DNA of 64,000 nt from an uncultured Eubacteriales bacterium (GCA_900547165.1 URFZ01000004.1:62001-126000), one strand, 5' to 3'. Shown: positions 44,537-54,814, numbered from the stretch's first letter. Notes: generated by a model from the letters alone, not told the origin. A program made the numbers and translations.

Positions 44537-45430
44537 TTATTCTGCGGCAGTTGTCGCCGCTTCTTTTGCGGGTTCGTTCGCGCCGAACGCGGTCGCGGTG
44601 TATGACGTAACGCCGAGAATGGTCTCGCCGTCTATTTGAAGCGCGCGCGGGCTGTCAAACTCAACGGTTATGGTCTTGCCTTCAAGCACGGTCACACAGT
44701 CCGTGTGTTTGACGTGTTCGCCCTTGAAAATGGACGGGAAGATAGCCAATGTCTTTATCTTGCCCGAACCGTGGAAAAGCATCGTTGAAAGTTTGCCGCC
44801 GTTTCTGACCTGCTCGGGGGTCGGCATCATACCGCCGCCGTAAAATCTGCCGTTCATCGTAGGCGCAAGCCATACTTTTTTGAACTCATGACGAACACCG
44901 TCAACGGTAACGACCGCGTTTGTCGGTTTGTAGTGGAACAGCAGCCCCTTAATTGCTATTCCCGCATAATTGATGTCTTTCTTTCCCTCGCCGCGCATTT
45001 TGTCGCCTACTTCGCAACAATAACCGTCGATACCGTAGCCGATGCCGTTGATAAAGCGGTATGTATTGCCTTTTACGCAGACCGTAGGCAGATTTTTAAG
45101 ATATTCGGTAATGTCGAACGGTTCGTCGTCCGCAGTTTTGCCGAGGTCGTGCGCAAAGTCGTTGCCAGAGCCGAGCGGACAGTAGAAAACATCGTGTCCG
45201 AGGTCGCGGTTGCCGACAAAATTGATAAATCTGTTCAGCGTTCCGTCGCCGCCGCAGACGATGAGTTTATCGTCGGGAGCAAGGGAAAAAAGAGTGCTCT
45301 CGTAAACGCTTTCGTCGGTCATATTGCAGAAGACCGCGCCCTCGCCTACAACTTTTGTCAGACCTTTCGCGCTGTCTCCGCACCTGCCGTTGCCCGCAAG
45401 CGGGTTAAAAAATACATAAGTGGTTGCCAT
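44537..45430 (-). CDS. Diacylglycerol/lipid kinase-family protein
   Basis: Phosphorylates a lipid substrate (diacylglycerol or similar) on the cytoplasmic face. 297 residues: FFNPLAGNGRCG near the start, the nucleotide loop CGGDGTLNRFINF and the PLGSGNDFA motif, all diagnostic of the DAGK catalytic fold; the C-terminal domain contains RALQIDGE. The ATG at 45430 is 9 bases after AGAGG; another ATG two codons earlier is too close to it. Confidence 0.9.
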   Translation of the reverse strand: MATTYVFFNPLAGNGRCGDSAKGLTKVVGEGAVFCNMTDESVYESTLFSLAPDDKLIVCGGDGTLNRFINFVGNRDLGHDVFYCPLGSGNDFAHDLGKTADDEPFDITEYLKNLPTVCVKGNTYRFINGIGYGIDGYCCEVGDKMRGEGKKDINYAGIAIKGLLFHYKPTNAVVTVDGVRHEFKKVWLAPTMNGRFYGGGMMPTPEQVRNGGKLSTMLFHGSGKIKTLAIFPSIFKGEHVKHTDCVTVLEGKTITVEFDSPRALQIDGETILGVTSYTATAFGANEPAKEAATTAAE

Positions 45431-45667
45431 ATCCATATTCCTCTCTTGCCGTCCGCCGAACTCCTTTCGGACCCCGGCGGACGTTTTCATATTCATTTAT
45501 GGTTTTTCAGAGCCGTGGAACAGAGCATATCCGGAACGGGCAGACGGCCTTCATACGCCGATACCGTCCGCCGTTTCTTACGGGATAAGCGGATTGAACC
45601 GCAAAACTCTTATACCCGAAGTGCCGAAAACTTTTTTGCCCCGTTTTATTAGCCGACAGCCGCTGAA

Positions 45668-47482
45668 TTACTTATCAAGGATCTGCATAAACTCTTCGCC
45701 CGTGATAGTTTCCTTTTCATAAAGGAACTTGGCAAGCTCGTCGAGTTTTTCGCGGTTTTCGGTGATTATCCGCGTCGCTTTCGCATACTGCTTCTTAACA
45801 AGGTCAACTACCTTTTTGTCCACTTCGCGCTGCGTTTCCGCCGAGCAGGAAAGCTGCGTGTCGCCGCCGAGATACTGATTCGTTTCGGTTTCAAGCGCAA
45901 CCATGCCGAACTCGTCGCTCATACCGTAACGGGTTATCATGGAGCGCGCAAGGTTCGTTGCCTGTTCGATGTCGTTTGATGCACCAGTGGTTATCGAGCC
46001 GAAAACGACCTCTTCCGCAACTCTGCCGCCCGTGAGCGTGGCTATCTTGTTCTCCATTTCCTCTTTCGTCCAAAGGTAATGGTTGCCTTCCTCCACCTGC
46101 ATGGTATAACCGAGCGCGCCCGACGTTCTCGGAACAATGGTTATCTTTTGAACGGGTGCGGACTGCGTCTGCTTTGCCGCCACAAGCGCATGACCTATTT
46201 CGTGATACGACACTATGCGTTTTTCGTGGTCCGTGAGTATCGCGTTCTTCTTCTGATAGCCCGCGATAACGACTTCTATGCTCTCTTCGAGGTCGGACTG
46301 AGTAACGGTATTTCTGCCGTCGCGAACCGCACGGAGAGCCGCTTCGTTGACGATGTTCGCAAGTTCCGCGCCCGATGCGCCGGAAGCCATACGCGCAACA
46401 GCGGAGTAATCTATATTGGGTTCGGTCTTAACTTTTTTGGCGTGAACGCGCAGAATAGCCTCTCTGCCTTTCAGGTCGGGCAGTTCAACGGGAACGCGGC
46501 GGTCAAAACGTCCGGGACGCGTCAGCGCGGGGTCGAGAGATTCGGGTCTGTTCGTCGCCGCAAGAATGATAACGCCCGTGTTGCCCTCAAAACCGTCCAT
46601 TTCCGTCAACAGCTGGTTCAGGGTCTGCTCACGCTCGTCGTTGCCGCCTATGCGCGAATCGCGCTTGCCGCCTATCGCGTCTATCTCATCGATAAATACT
46701 ATGCACGGAGCCTTTTCTTTTGCCTGGTTGAACAGGTCGCGGACTTTTGAAGCGCCCATACCGACGAACATTTCAACGAACTCCGAACCGCTCATTGAGA
46801 AGAACGGAACGTTCGCTTCGCCCGCAACGGCTTTTGCAAGCATTGTTTTACCCGTGCCCGGAGGGCCTACGAGCAATATGCCTTTCGGCATCGACGCGCC
46901 TATTTCCGTATATTTTTTCGGGTCGTGAAGATATTCCACTATCTCGGCCAGGTTTTCTTTCGCTTCGTCCTCGCCCGCAACGTCATCAAAGCGTATGCCG
47001 CTTGAAGACTTGACATATACCCTTGCATTGCTCTTGCCCATATCGAACATCATCGAGCCTGCGCCGCCGCCCATTTTCTTCATCATCCAGCGGGACAGCA
47101 ACTGCCCGAGAACGAACAAGATCACAAGGGGAAGCACCCAATAAACGACGAAACTTACAATAGGCGAAGTCTCTTCGATTATCTGCGTCGAAAACTTTGC
47201 GCCCGACGCTTCGAGACGGGAAACAAGTTCATCGTCCGTGCCGATATAACCGGTTTTATAAAGGTTGCCCTGCTTGTCGGAAAAAACTATCTTGTTGGAC
47301 GCAATATCGACCTCGTCAAGTTCTTTCTGCTCCGTCATTTTGATAAACGTGCCGTAATCGACCTCTTTGACCTGCTTTTCCGCTATGCGCGGCATCAGAA
47401 GCAGGTTAAAAAGAACGATAACGAGCAGCGCGATGCCGTAATAGAAAAATAACGGCTTGTTCGGTTTTTTTACTTCGTTCAT
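45668..47482 (-). CDS. ftsH: ATP-dependent zinc metalloprotease FtsH
   Basis: Membrane-anchored AAA+ protease for quality control of membrane and regulatory proteins. 604 residues: two membrane spans bracket an extracytoplasmic segment (about 13-30 and 110-130), then Walker A GPPGTGKT, Walker B CIVFIDEIDAIG, the second region of homology (TNRPESLDPALTRPGRFDR), and zinc motif HEIGHAL (Ile where Ala is usual). Full length. A promoter (TTGCGT-17-TACAAT) lies upstream. Confidence 0.97.
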   Translation of the reverse strand: MNEVKKPNKPLFFYYGIALLVIVLFNLLLMPRIAEKQVKEVDYGTFIKMTEQKELDEVDIASNKIVFSDKQGNLYKTGYIGTDDELVSRLEASGAKFSTQIIEETSPIVSFVVYWVLPLVILFVLGQLLSRWMMKKMGGGAGSMMFDMGKSNARVYVKSSSGIRFDDVAGEDEAKENLAEIVEYLHDPKKYTEIGASMPKGILLVGPPGTGKTMLAKAVAGEANVPFFSMSGSEFVEMFVGMGASKVRDLFNQAKEKAPCIVFIDEIDAIGGKRDSRIGGNDEREQTLNQLLTEMDGFEGNTGVIILAATNRPESLDPALTRPGRFDRRVPVELPDLKGREAILRVHAKKVKTEPNIDYSAVARMASGASGAELANIVNEAALRAVRDGRNTVTQSDLEESIEVVIAGYQKKNAILTDHEKRIVSYHEIGHALVAAKQTQSAPVQKITIVPRTSGALGYTMQVEEGNHYLWTKEEMENKIATLTGGRVAEEVVFGSITTGASNDIEQATNLARSMITRYGMSDEFGMVALETETNQYLGGDTQLSCSAETQREVDKKVVDLVKKQYAKATRIITENREKLDELAKFLYEKETITGEEFMQILDK

Positions 47483-47558
47483 ACCGAAAATCCTTTCGTT
47501 AAAAACTTTGCGTATCTCACATTATACATTTTTATAGCCAAATCACTTCGCACGTTTT

Positions 47559-47587
47559 ATTGTAACATAAATTTTCGATTTACGCAA
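47559..47587 (-). promoter_or_regulatory. Promoter of ftsH
   Basis: Leftward TTGCGT (47582-47587), 17-base spacer, TACAAT (47559-47564), about 80 bases before the start codon. The rest of 47483-47834 holds only the terminator at 47780. Confidence 0.6.
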
Positions 47588-47779
47588 GTCTTTCCGAAAA
47601 AATGTTTTCGAAAGAAACACAATCGACCGAAAACTCCGAAAAACGCGTTGTCACGAGCAAAGAATACGTGCAGCGGACATATAACAAGACAAAACTTCAA
47701 ATCACGATTTGTCTGAACCATATAGCAAAGATATTCTTTACTGTGTCAGTTTCAAGTTTCAAATAAACATTAAAAAAGA

Positions 47780-47812
47780 AAAAAGGTCTCCGGATTTTCG
47801 GAGACCGAGGTT
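47780..47812 (-). terminator. Terminator of the 159-residue membrane-protein gene
   Basis: GGTCTCCG / CGGAGACC stem with leftward TTTTTT tail, just past the stop at 47835. Confidence 0.85.
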
Positions 47813-47834
47813 TTTCGTGATCCTGTCCGTGTTG

Positions 47835-48314
47835 TCAGAACAGTTTTATCTCTTCGGGCGGGAGGTGTTTTTCCGCGTAAACGTCGAGGAACCAGCTGAA
47901 CGCTATGCTGAGAGCTCCCACGATAAAGATTATGTAATGAACCCAATATATATTGCCGTAATGCAGCGTTTTTGTAAAGGGAAAACCGAGAAGTCCGATA
48001 ACCGCCCATACGAAAGCGATAACGTGCGTGAACCACTCTTTCGGCATGGTAAAACAAAAAATCGCCGCCACAAGGCATATAAAGAACAGCGCGAACGGAA
48101 CGAGGAACTCGTTGTTTATCGCGTAGCCGGGAATGACGGAACGCCAATAATCTTTCATTTCATCGAAGTTGAGCCATATATAACCGGAGATGGAGGAAGT
48201 CTGACCGTCACCGTAAGAATAGTACGGCAGGAACATCAAAAGCCATTGAATGAGTATCAGACCGCCTGTTCCGTAGGCGAGAAACTGTCTTTTTCTTGCG
48301 AGTTTTTCCAACAT
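47835..48314 (-). CDS. Four-span membrane protein, unknown
   Basis: 159 residues, four hydrophobic spans (GLILIQWLLMFLPYYSYG, FALFFICLVAAIFCF, VIAFVWAVIGLLGFPF, IIFIVGALSIAFSWFL) with short loops. No family recognised. The start at 48314 follows AAGGAGC at good spacing. Monocistronic, with its own terminator. Confidence 0.75.
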   Translation of the reverse strand: MLEKLARKRQFLAYGTGGLILIQWLLMFLPYYSYGDGQTSSISGYIWLNFDEMKDYWRSVIPGYAINNEFLVPFALFFICLVAAIFCFTMPKEWFTHVIAFVWAVIGLLGFPFTKTLHYGNIYWVHYIIFIVGALSIAFSWFLDVYAEKHLPPEEIKLF

Positions 48315-48420
48315 AACTTTGCTCCTTATCAAGCAATACTGACGATATTATATAACATCGCTCGGCAAAAGTCAAGTTTTGTCATAAAAAAATCGGTTTA
48401 GAGGAATCAATACGGTCACA

Positions 48421-49308
48421 TCAATCCGTTTCAACCCGTATGTTCCCCGCCGCGTCGGCAAAGACGGAGATACAAAGAGAAGCGTCCTGTGTGACGTAAG
48501 TCTTTGCGCCGAGGGCGTCGAGAGACGCGAGGACGGACGGCGCGGGCGTTTCGGAGCGTTCGGCGGTCGAAGTGCTGATAACCGCGACTTTTGCGCCGAC
48601 ACGCTTCAAAAATGCGTAGGAAGACGCTTTGTCCGAGCCGTGGTGCGCAACTTTGAGAACGTCGGCGGAGATGTCGAGCGGGAGCAGGTCGTTTTCCTCT
48701 TCAAACTGCGCGTCGCCCGTAAAAAGTGCGGTCGCTTTGCCGCCGCAGAGTTTCAGCACAAGCGAATTGTTGTTTTCGCCGTCGGCAAGGCGAACGGGTG
48801 CGAGCACGTCAAAAAACAGCCCGTTTTTACCGACCGAAAAATGTTCTCCGACGGAAAGGCGGGTCACGGCAAATCCGTGCTTTTCGGCGCGTTTGTCAAC
48901 CTTATCCTTTCCGTCTTCGTCAAAGTCTCCGACGGCGGGGGCACAGACTTTGCCGACGGAAACGTCGCCGTTTTCGAGCAGGTCGTTCAACCCGCCGATA
49001 TGGTCTTTGTCCGTGTGCGTGATGAACACGGCTTCAAGCGAGGTCACGCCGAACTTGTCAAAAGCGGTCCGCAAAACGGAATAAGAATCCTTTGTCCCCG
49101 TGTCTATCAGATAAAAAAGTCCGTCGGCTTCAATCAAAATCGAGTCGGCTTTTCCGACGTTGAGAAAGCGCGCCGTCCAAGCGGCTTTCGGCTCGTCAGG
49201 GGAAGAGTTCTCGGTTACGGACGTCGTGGGGTCTGTGTTATCGCGGCAGGCGCAAAAAAGAGTCAGACACGCAAAAATCACGGTAATAGCAGCAAAAAAG
49301 CGTTTCAT
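48421..49308 (-). CDS. ComEC-type metallo-beta-lactamase-fold lipoprotein
   Basis: 295 residues. The lipobox CLTLFCAC is followed by a Thr/Ser/Pro linker and a metallo-beta-lactamase fold: FLNVGKADSILIEADG, the metal motif THTDKDHIGG, then FTGDAQFEEE and LKVAHHGSDKASSYAFL. This is the architecture of the extracytoplasmic nuclease-like domain of the competence protein ComEC, here alone and lipid-anchored. Nuclease activity is plausible but unproven. Overlaps the esterase gene by four bases, so it is co-transcribed with 49305 and 50033. Confidence 0.88.
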   Translation of the reverse strand: MKRFFAAITVIFACLTLFCACRDNTDPTTSVTENSSPDEPKAAWTARFLNVGKADSILIEADGLFYLIDTGTKDSYSVLRTAFDKFGVTSLEAVFITHTDKDHIGGLNDLLENGDVSVGKVCAPAVGDFDEDGKDKVDKRAEKHGFAVTRLSVGEHFSVGKNGLFFDVLAPVRLADGENNNSLVLKLCGGKATALFTGDAQFEEENDLLPLDISADVLKVAHHGSDKASSYAFLKRVGAKVAVISTSTAERSETPAPSVLASLDALGAKTYVTQDASLCISVFADAAGNIRVETD

Positions 49309-50036
49309 TGCATTTCCCCTATCCGCTCACATACGGTTTTTATGTATTCGTCCCACGACGGCCAGCAATGCGCGCCGCCGGGTTCGGAAAGAGTCACGTC
49401 AAAGCCTTTTTCTTTCATCAGAGCGAAAAGTTCGCGGTTATCCGCAAGGCAGAAATCGTCCTTGCCGCAGATAAGTTCGAATTTGGGATAATCGGCGGCG
49501 TTTTCCGCTTCCGAAACAAGGCTGAAAACATCGTCTTCCCGTTTCGTTTCATCGCCGAAAACCGCGCGTCTTTCGGCTTCATTCGCAATATATTTTTCCG
49601 CATGAAACGCGCCCGAAAGAGGGAACGCCGCACGGAATTTTTCAGGATACAGCAGCGCGAATTTTGCCGCACCGTAGCCGCCCATGGAGTTGCCCGCAAC
49701 AAAAGTATCCTCTCTGCGGGTCGAAACGCGAAACATATTTTCGATTTTTCGCGGTATCTCCTCAAAAACAAACGTGCGGTAAGCGAGCCCCGAGGCGGTG
49801 TTCGCATACCACGAACGGTGTCCCGAAACAAGCACAACGCAAAGGTTTCCGACCGCTTCGGCGTACCGTTCGAGGTTGGTTCGGTGCAGCCAGACGGACG
49901 GAGCGTCCGAAAGTCCGTGCAGAAGATAAAGCACGCGCGCGTTTTTGCCGTTTTCGAGTGTCGGCATTATAACGCGGACGTCCATGTATTCGGAAAGCGT
50001 GTCCGAGTAAAAATCAACGGTCAAAACAGAGGTCAT
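49305..50036 (-). CDS. Alpha/beta-hydrolase esterase (EstA / esterase D-like)
   Basis: Putative carboxylesterase of COG0627 type, 243 residues. Nucleophile elbow GNSMGGYGA, upstream oxyanion segment LYLLHGLSDAPSVWL, Asp near ICGKDDFCLAD and the catalytic His in GGAHCWPSWDEYI. Homologues deacetylate small esters or xylan. No signal peptide, so probably cytoplasmic. Coupled by ATGA overlaps on both sides, in an operon with the PHP and metallo-beta-lactamase genes. Confidence 0.88.
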   Translation of the reverse strand: MTSVLTVDFYSDTLSEYMDVRVIMPTLENGKNARVLYLLHGLSDAPSVWLHRTNLERYAEAVGNLCVVLVSGHRSWYANTASGLAYRTFVFEEIPRKIENMFRVSTRREDTFVAGNSMGGYGAAKFALLYPEKFRAAFPLSGAFHAEKYIANEAERRAVFGDETKREDDVFSLVSEAENAADYPKFELICGKDDFCLADNRELFALMKEKGFDVTLSEPGGAHCWPSWDEYIKTVCERIGEMQ

Positions 50037-50743
50037 TTCAGTTCATCCTTTCCGATAAGTCCGTAATCTCCGCTTTTGAGAAGCGAGATGTATTCATCCG
50101 TGTTTTCGGGAACGGAGCGAACCCATATTCCCGAAAGTCCGACAACGTCGGGGTCGTGACAGTCCGAGCCGGCGGTCATAATTCCGCCGTGTGCGCGACC
50201 GACTTTTTCCGCGAGGTCGTTTTTCGAATCGTGGCGAGGGTGCGCGTTCAGTATCTCGTAGCCGTCAACCGCTTCACCCTCAACGGGCAGACATTCGCCG
50301 CGGAACGGGTGCGCCTGAATGAGCAGTCCGCCGCGGGCAAGCGTGCGCCGATGATATTCGCCGACGGTTTCGCGGTCAAGAAGATCTACCGTCCGACGCA
50401 GAAAACTTCTGTCCCAGCCGAGCATTATAAACTCGTCGGGACAAGTCGCATCAAAGCAGAGTTCGCTGCCCTTGTACACTCTCATTCCGCGTGTTTTGCC
50501 GTATTCGACGGCGTTTTCGTACACGTCCGCCATACGGTCGGCAACGGCGTGTCTGTCTCCCTCTCGCGGCAGCGTGTAACCGACGCGCAGATGGTCGCAG
50601 AGCGTTATCGCGGAATATCCTGCGGCGGCATAGCGGTCGATGAGTTCTCGGACGGGAATATTCCCGCACGGGCTGAGTTCCGCCGTGTGGCAATGAGTTT
50701 CTATTTTATAAATGTAACCGTTTTGCGGGGATCTGAAAGACAT
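50033..50743 (-). CDS. PHP-domain phosphoesterase
   Basis: 236 residues of the PHP metal-dependent phosphoesterase family. N-terminal ETHCHTAELSPCG supplies the first histidines, CDHLR the next, then QAHPFRGE and the terminal GSDCHDPDVVG. Such proteins hydrolyse small phosphate esters such as histidinol phosphate or nucleotides; the substrate is unknown. First gene of the three-gene leftward operon. Confidence 0.88.
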   Translation of the reverse strand: MSFRSPQNGYIYKIETHCHTAELSPCGNIPVRELIDRYAAAGYSAITLCDHLRVGYTLPREGDRHAVADRMADVYENAVEYGKTRGMRVYKGSELCFDATCPDEFIMLGWDRSFLRRTVDLLDRETVGEYHRRTLARGGLLIQAHPFRGECLPVEGEAVDGYEILNAHPRHDSKNDLAEKVGRAHGGIMTAGSDCHDPDVVGLSGIWVRSVPENTDEYISLLKSGDYGLIGKDELK

Positions 50744-50894
50744 AGAGAAGTCCTTTCGTGCATGAATACAATAGCAACAATCCGTTCGGCCTGCCGCACC
50801 GGTAGAGGATGTAAAAAAACTTACGGTTTTTTCGGTTCCTATACGGCTTTACTGAAATATAACATACAATCATTATACCCTTGTGATGTGCCCA

Positions 50895-52505
50895 TCACAA
50901 CTTTTCGTACAGTTTCTTTCCTTTCGTTGCAATCAGCGCCGTAACCACGGCAAGGAACGAGACCTCGGCGGCGATAACGATAACGGGAGTTACGACAGCC
51001 GACGAACCGACGCCGTAAACGGCAAACAAGAATGCGACAGCCAAAAACGGAAGCATGATAAGCGTGGGCAGGAACATTCCGATAACGGCGGCGGCGCCCT
51101 GTTTTATTGCCTGCGCTTCGTTTACGAAATCGAGACGCGGAAAACGCAGGTTTGCAAGAAGTCCGAGCACGGCAACGACAAGCGGCAGAATAACGGCGCT
51201 GACAATGAGCGCAATCCCCGACACGGCATCAAGTCCGAGTCCGAAAACAAGAACGAGCGTACCGATGAGAGAACTTGGCAAAAGTATGGTAAGGCAAACG
51301 CCTATTTTTGCGCCGAACACGCTTTTTGCCGCGATGGGAGAGGAGCGCAATATCCACAGGCTCTTGCCTTCGAGAGAGACCGACGCGGCGGTGGTGCAAC
51401 CCATGGCAAGCGTAAATACCTGAAACAGCACAAGCGCGGGCACGGCAAAGCCCGAATTTTCTCCCGTCAACATAGCAAGATATGAACTGTCGCTGAAAGT
51501 GAAATACACAGAGCCGAATACGAAAAGCAGAGGTCCGATTATCGTGTTGACGACATAGGTCGTTGTTCCGAAATATTTTTTGAGTTCTTTTGCGTAAAGC
51601 GCCGCGTCGACGCGGGATGCCTTAATATCTGTTTTTTCAAGTTTTCTGCGCTTGCCGCCGCCCTGTCTGCGTCTGCGTATAATCGGGAAATACGCAAAGG
51701 CGAGAAGCCCGACGACAACGGCGCATATACCGACGCTTGCAGCGACGTAGAGCAGCAGCGAAACAAAGTTGCCGCCGACGGCGTTGTCCAGCAATGCAAG
51801 CGGGAAATATATCTTTTTCATCGCATTGGTAACGGCGGGGTTTATCATCAGTTGCGTCATACCGTCGCCGCCGTAGAAGAACCACATATAAAGCCCGACA
51901 AGTCCGAGCGAAAGGAGCGTTGAAACAACTTTGCCCAGCACGTTGTTCTCGGGGATAAGCGATACGAAAAACGCGAGAATGACGGACACCGCAAGCGGTA
52001 TCATCGGCAGCAGAAGCAGATTAAGTATCATCGAAAGCACGGTGCAGAACATTATGTCCACGTTGCCCAACGCGAAAACGACAATGTAGGACGGAAGCAC
52101 GAAAACCGTCGAATAATAAAGCAGGGACACATACTGTCCGACAAGCTTTGACCAAAGCACCTGCGAGGGTGTGACGGGCAGGGACATAAGAAAATCAAAA
52201 TCGCGGCACTTGAAAACGTGCGTTGCCAGCCCCATCGTGCCGAGGAACAGCGTCATTGCCGAGCCGAGGATATTCGCAACGGTTACAGCCCCGTAAACGG
52301 AAATATCGCTTTCGCCGTCAACCGCAGCAACGACCATGCCCGCATAGACCGCGCCCATGGAAAGAATTATAAGAACGCCTATCAGCCCGTACATAACAAG
52401 CGTGGTCGCGGCGGAGGCGACTTTGGCTTTTTTCTTGCGTCCCGCAGAAGCCGCAAGGAACGTCTGCTGAACGGACAGGCGCATAAGTATCAGAAATCTT
52501 TTCAT
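50895..52505 (-). CDS. ABC-type exporter permease
   Basis: 536 residues with roughly twelve membrane spans and cytoplasmic loops rich in Lys/Arg (FPIIRRRRQGGGKRRKLEK). A conserved CTTAASVSLEGKSLWILRSSPI segment matches the putative ABC exporter family found in Firmicutes. No extracellular binding domain. Its start overlaps the stop of the ATPase gene by four bases, so the pair forms one transporter. Cargo unknown. Confidence 0.88.
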   Translation of the reverse strand: MKRFLILMRLSVQQTFLAASAGRKKKAKVASAATTLVMYGLIGVLIILSMGAVYAGMVVAAVDGESDISVYGAVTVANILGSAMTLFLGTMGLATHVFKCRDFDFLMSLPVTPSQVLWSKLVGQYVSLLYYSTVFVLPSYIVVFALGNVDIMFCTVLSMILNLLLLPMIPLAVSVILAFFVSLIPENNVLGKVVSTLLSLGLVGLYMWFFYGGDGMTQLMINPAVTNAMKKIYFPLALLDNAVGGNFVSLLLYVAASVGICAVVVGLLAFAYFPIIRRRRQGGGKRRKLEKTDIKASRVDAALYAKELKKYFGTTTYVVNTIIGPLLFVFGSVYFTFSDSSYLAMLTGENSGFAVPALVLFQVFTLAMGCTTAASVSLEGKSLWILRSSPIAAKSVFGAKIGVCLTILLPSSLIGTLVLVFGLGLDAVSGIALIVSAVILPLVVAVLGLLANLRFPRLDFVNEAQAIKQGAAAVIGMFLPTLIMLPFLAVAFLFAVYGVGSSAVVTPVIVIAAEVSFLAVVTALIATKGKKLYEKL

Positions 52506-53212
52506 TTTTCGGTCAACTCCATAAATACGTCTTCGAGGGACGATGTGCCTTTAACCTCGTCGATATCGCCGACGGCAACAAGTTCGCCGCCCTTGATAAC
52601 GGCAATTCTGTTGCAGAGTTTTTCGGCGACTTCGAGGACATGAGTCGAAAAGAGAACCGCACCGCCATTTGCACACATTTCTCTCATATAATTTTTGAAA
52701 ACAAGCGCGGCTTTGGGGTCAAGACCGACAAACGGCTCGTCGCAGATAAGCAGTTTGGGTTCGTGCAGCAGGCTGCCGATTATCGCAAGTTTCTGCTTCA
52801 TGCCGTGCGAATACGCCGCAACGGAAGAGTTCAGGTCGCCCGCTATCTCAAATTCCTCCGCATAGCGTGTGATACGCTCCGAACGGACGGATTTCGGCAC
52901 TTCGAAAATGTCGCCGATGAAGTTCAGATATTTTATACCGGACATAAACTCGTAAATATCCGGATTATCGGGCAGATACGCAACCTTTTTCTTGCACGTC
53001 AACGGGTCTTTTTTGATGTCCGTGCCGTCTATTTTGATAGTACCCTCATCAAATTCGAGAATGCCCGCGCACGCTTTTATTGTCGTTGTCTTTCCCGCGC
53101 CGTTATGACCGATAAAGCCGAAAATATCGCCGCCGCGAACCTCGAACGAAAGATTTGTCACGGCATTTTTCTTGCCGTCGTAACTCTTGGTGAAGTTGCT
53201 GATTGAAAGCAT
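52502..53212 (-). CDS. ABC transporter ATP-binding protein
   Basis: 236 residues: Walker A GHNGAGKTTT, Q-loop region LPDNPDIYEFM, a signature motif written YSHGMKQK (a common exporter variant of LSGGQ), Walker B LLICDEPFVGLD and switch His in FSTHVLEV. The start at 53212 follows AAGGAGG; a long upstream frame extension lacks a ribosome site. Powers the permease encoded immediately downstream. Confidence 0.95.
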   Translation of the reverse strand: MLSISNFTKSYDGKKNAVTNLSFEVRGGDIFGFIGHNGAGKTTTIKACAGILEFDEGTIKIDGTDIKKDPLTCKKKVAYLPDNPDIYEFMSGIKYLNFIGDIFEVPKSVRSERITRYAEEFEIAGDLNSSVAAYSHGMKQKLAIIGSLLHEPKLLICDEPFVGLDPKAALVFKNYMREMCANGGAVLFSTHVLEVAEKLCNRIAVIKGGELVAVGDIDEVKGTSSLEDVFMELTEK

Positions 53213-53427
53213 ATTTTCCTCCTTGCGAAAACTTTTTTCGCAAATTTTATTGTGTTTTTTCTCTTTTCGGACATACTCTGTCCCACGTTCGCCGCCGTGT
53301 CGCGGAATGCGCGCACTCACGCCGAAAAACCAATCAAAAACAGATGTTTTCTTTTCGCTTTTCATAATACACCCGCGCCGCCGCATTGTCAATACACGCG
53401 CGGCAGATTTTACAAAACAGTAGTAAA

Positions 53428-54768
53428 TCAAAGAAGCTGCGCCATATAAAGCGGCAGATGTATTATCCCGTCCTTGACACACACGTCCTTATCGTAAAGA
53501 ATATACGACTTACCGATTTTTTGCGAGAAACGGCGGCGGAATTTGTCAAGAGATATATGGCTTCTGTAATTTCCCGATTTGACTTCGATGGGAGCTATCC
53601 TGTTTTTCTGAGTAATAAGAAAATCTATTTCCATATGATTTTCTCTTTCGCGGCTGTCGCTTCTCGAATAAAAATACAGACGATGTCCTCCCGCGCGGAG
53701 CATTTGCGCAACGACGTTTTCGGTTATCATACCCTCATTGATGTTCAGTTTGTCGAAAAGCACCGAGCGATAGAGGTCGTTTTCGGTATATTTTCCGCTC
53801 ATAAACGCTTGCGTCACAAGCAGACCCGTATCTGCCATATAGCATTTTTGCGTCGAATGGTCGGAACTCAACGCAAGTCCGACGCTCGGGTCGGTCGCAT
53901 TAAAGCAGGCGTTGACTATCATTGCCTCGTTCAGCCACACAAACGAATCTTCGTAGGAACGGAAACGCGCCGTTTTTCCGAGAGATGAAATTTTATATTT
54001 TTTTTCTTTTTTGGCAAGTTGTTCGGGTATTCCGTCAAACACGGCAAATACTTTATCCTCATACCCTGCCGCGAATTTCGAAACGTCCTCCCGATACAGA
54101 TTCAGAATCCGCCTTTTTACCGTGTCGGCTGCGGCAAAATCCCCCCCGTCGAGATACGCAAGAACCGCTTGCGGCATACCGCCGACAAGCATATACCGAC
54201 GGAAATCATTCAGAACTTTTCGGTGAACCGCCTGACCGAGCGGGGTCAAAGACTCAAAGCACCGCCGTATAAGCGGATATGTCGCTTCGTCCCCGAGCGC
54301 CCAAAGAAACTCTTCAAAATCAAGCGGGAACATTTCGAGATGTTCTTCTTCCGAGGGAATTATAATATCCTGCACGTTCTTTTTAAGACGAATCAGAGAG
54401 CCTGTTTCAACATAATCGTAACGTCCGTCCGCAACAAGATATTTTATCAGTTGACGAGCTTTAGGAAATTGCTGAATCTCATCAAAGACAATAAGAGATT
54501 TTCTTTTATAAAGTCTTGTCGAATAAAGAGACGCAAGTTTTGCGAAAAACATATCAAGGTCTGCGCTGTCGTTTTCAAAAATATCAAGAACGCCTTGCGG
54601 TGCATTTCCGAAATCAATTATGACATGGCTTTTATACTCTTCCCTTGCAAATTTTTCAACAATAAAACTTTTTCCTACGCGGCGGGCGCCGTCTATCATA
54701 ACTGCGGTCTTGCCGTTTGACTTTTGTTTCCATTCGAGCAATTCATCATATATTTTTCTTTTAAGCAT
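53428..54768 (-). CDS. AAA_14/DUF4143 ATP-binding protein (paralogue 3)
   Basis: 446 residues from the start MLKRKIYDELLEWKQ. P-loop GARRVGKS (27-34), Walker B SLIVFDEIQQFPKA, C-terminal DUF4143 nuclease-like core (MEIDFLITQKNRIAPIEVKS, again an ExK pattern). Different subfamily from paralogues 1 and 2. ATGs at 54777 and 54783 also fit; 54768 is favoured because the protein then opens on its conserved first helix. The promoter's -35 is part of a 33-bp repeat array. Confidence 0.88.
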   Translation of the reverse strand: MLKRKIYDELLEWKQKSNGKTAVMIDGARRVGKSFIVEKFAREEYKSHVIIDFGNAPQGVLDIFENDSADLDMFFAKLASLYSTRLYKRKSLIVFDEIQQFPKARQLIKYLVADGRYDYVETGSLIRLKKNVQDIIIPSEEEHLEMFPLDFEEFLWALGDEATYPLIRRCFESLTPLGQAVHRKVLNDFRRYMLVGGMPQAVLAYLDGGDFAAADTVKRRILNLYREDVSKFAAGYEDKVFAVFDGIPEQLAKKEKKYKISSLGKTARFRSYEDSFVWLNEAMIVNACFNATDPSVGLALSSDHSTQKCYMADTGLLVTQAFMSGKYTENDLYRSVLFDKLNINEGMITENVVAQMLRAGGHRLYFYSRSDSRERENHMEIDFLITQKNRIAPIEVKSGNYRSHISLDKFRRRFSQKIGKSYILYDKDVCVKDGIIHLPLYMAQLL

Positions 54769-54814
54769 CACAGTCATTTCCATCACATCGAATATTTTGT
54801 TCCGTTTCAAGCAT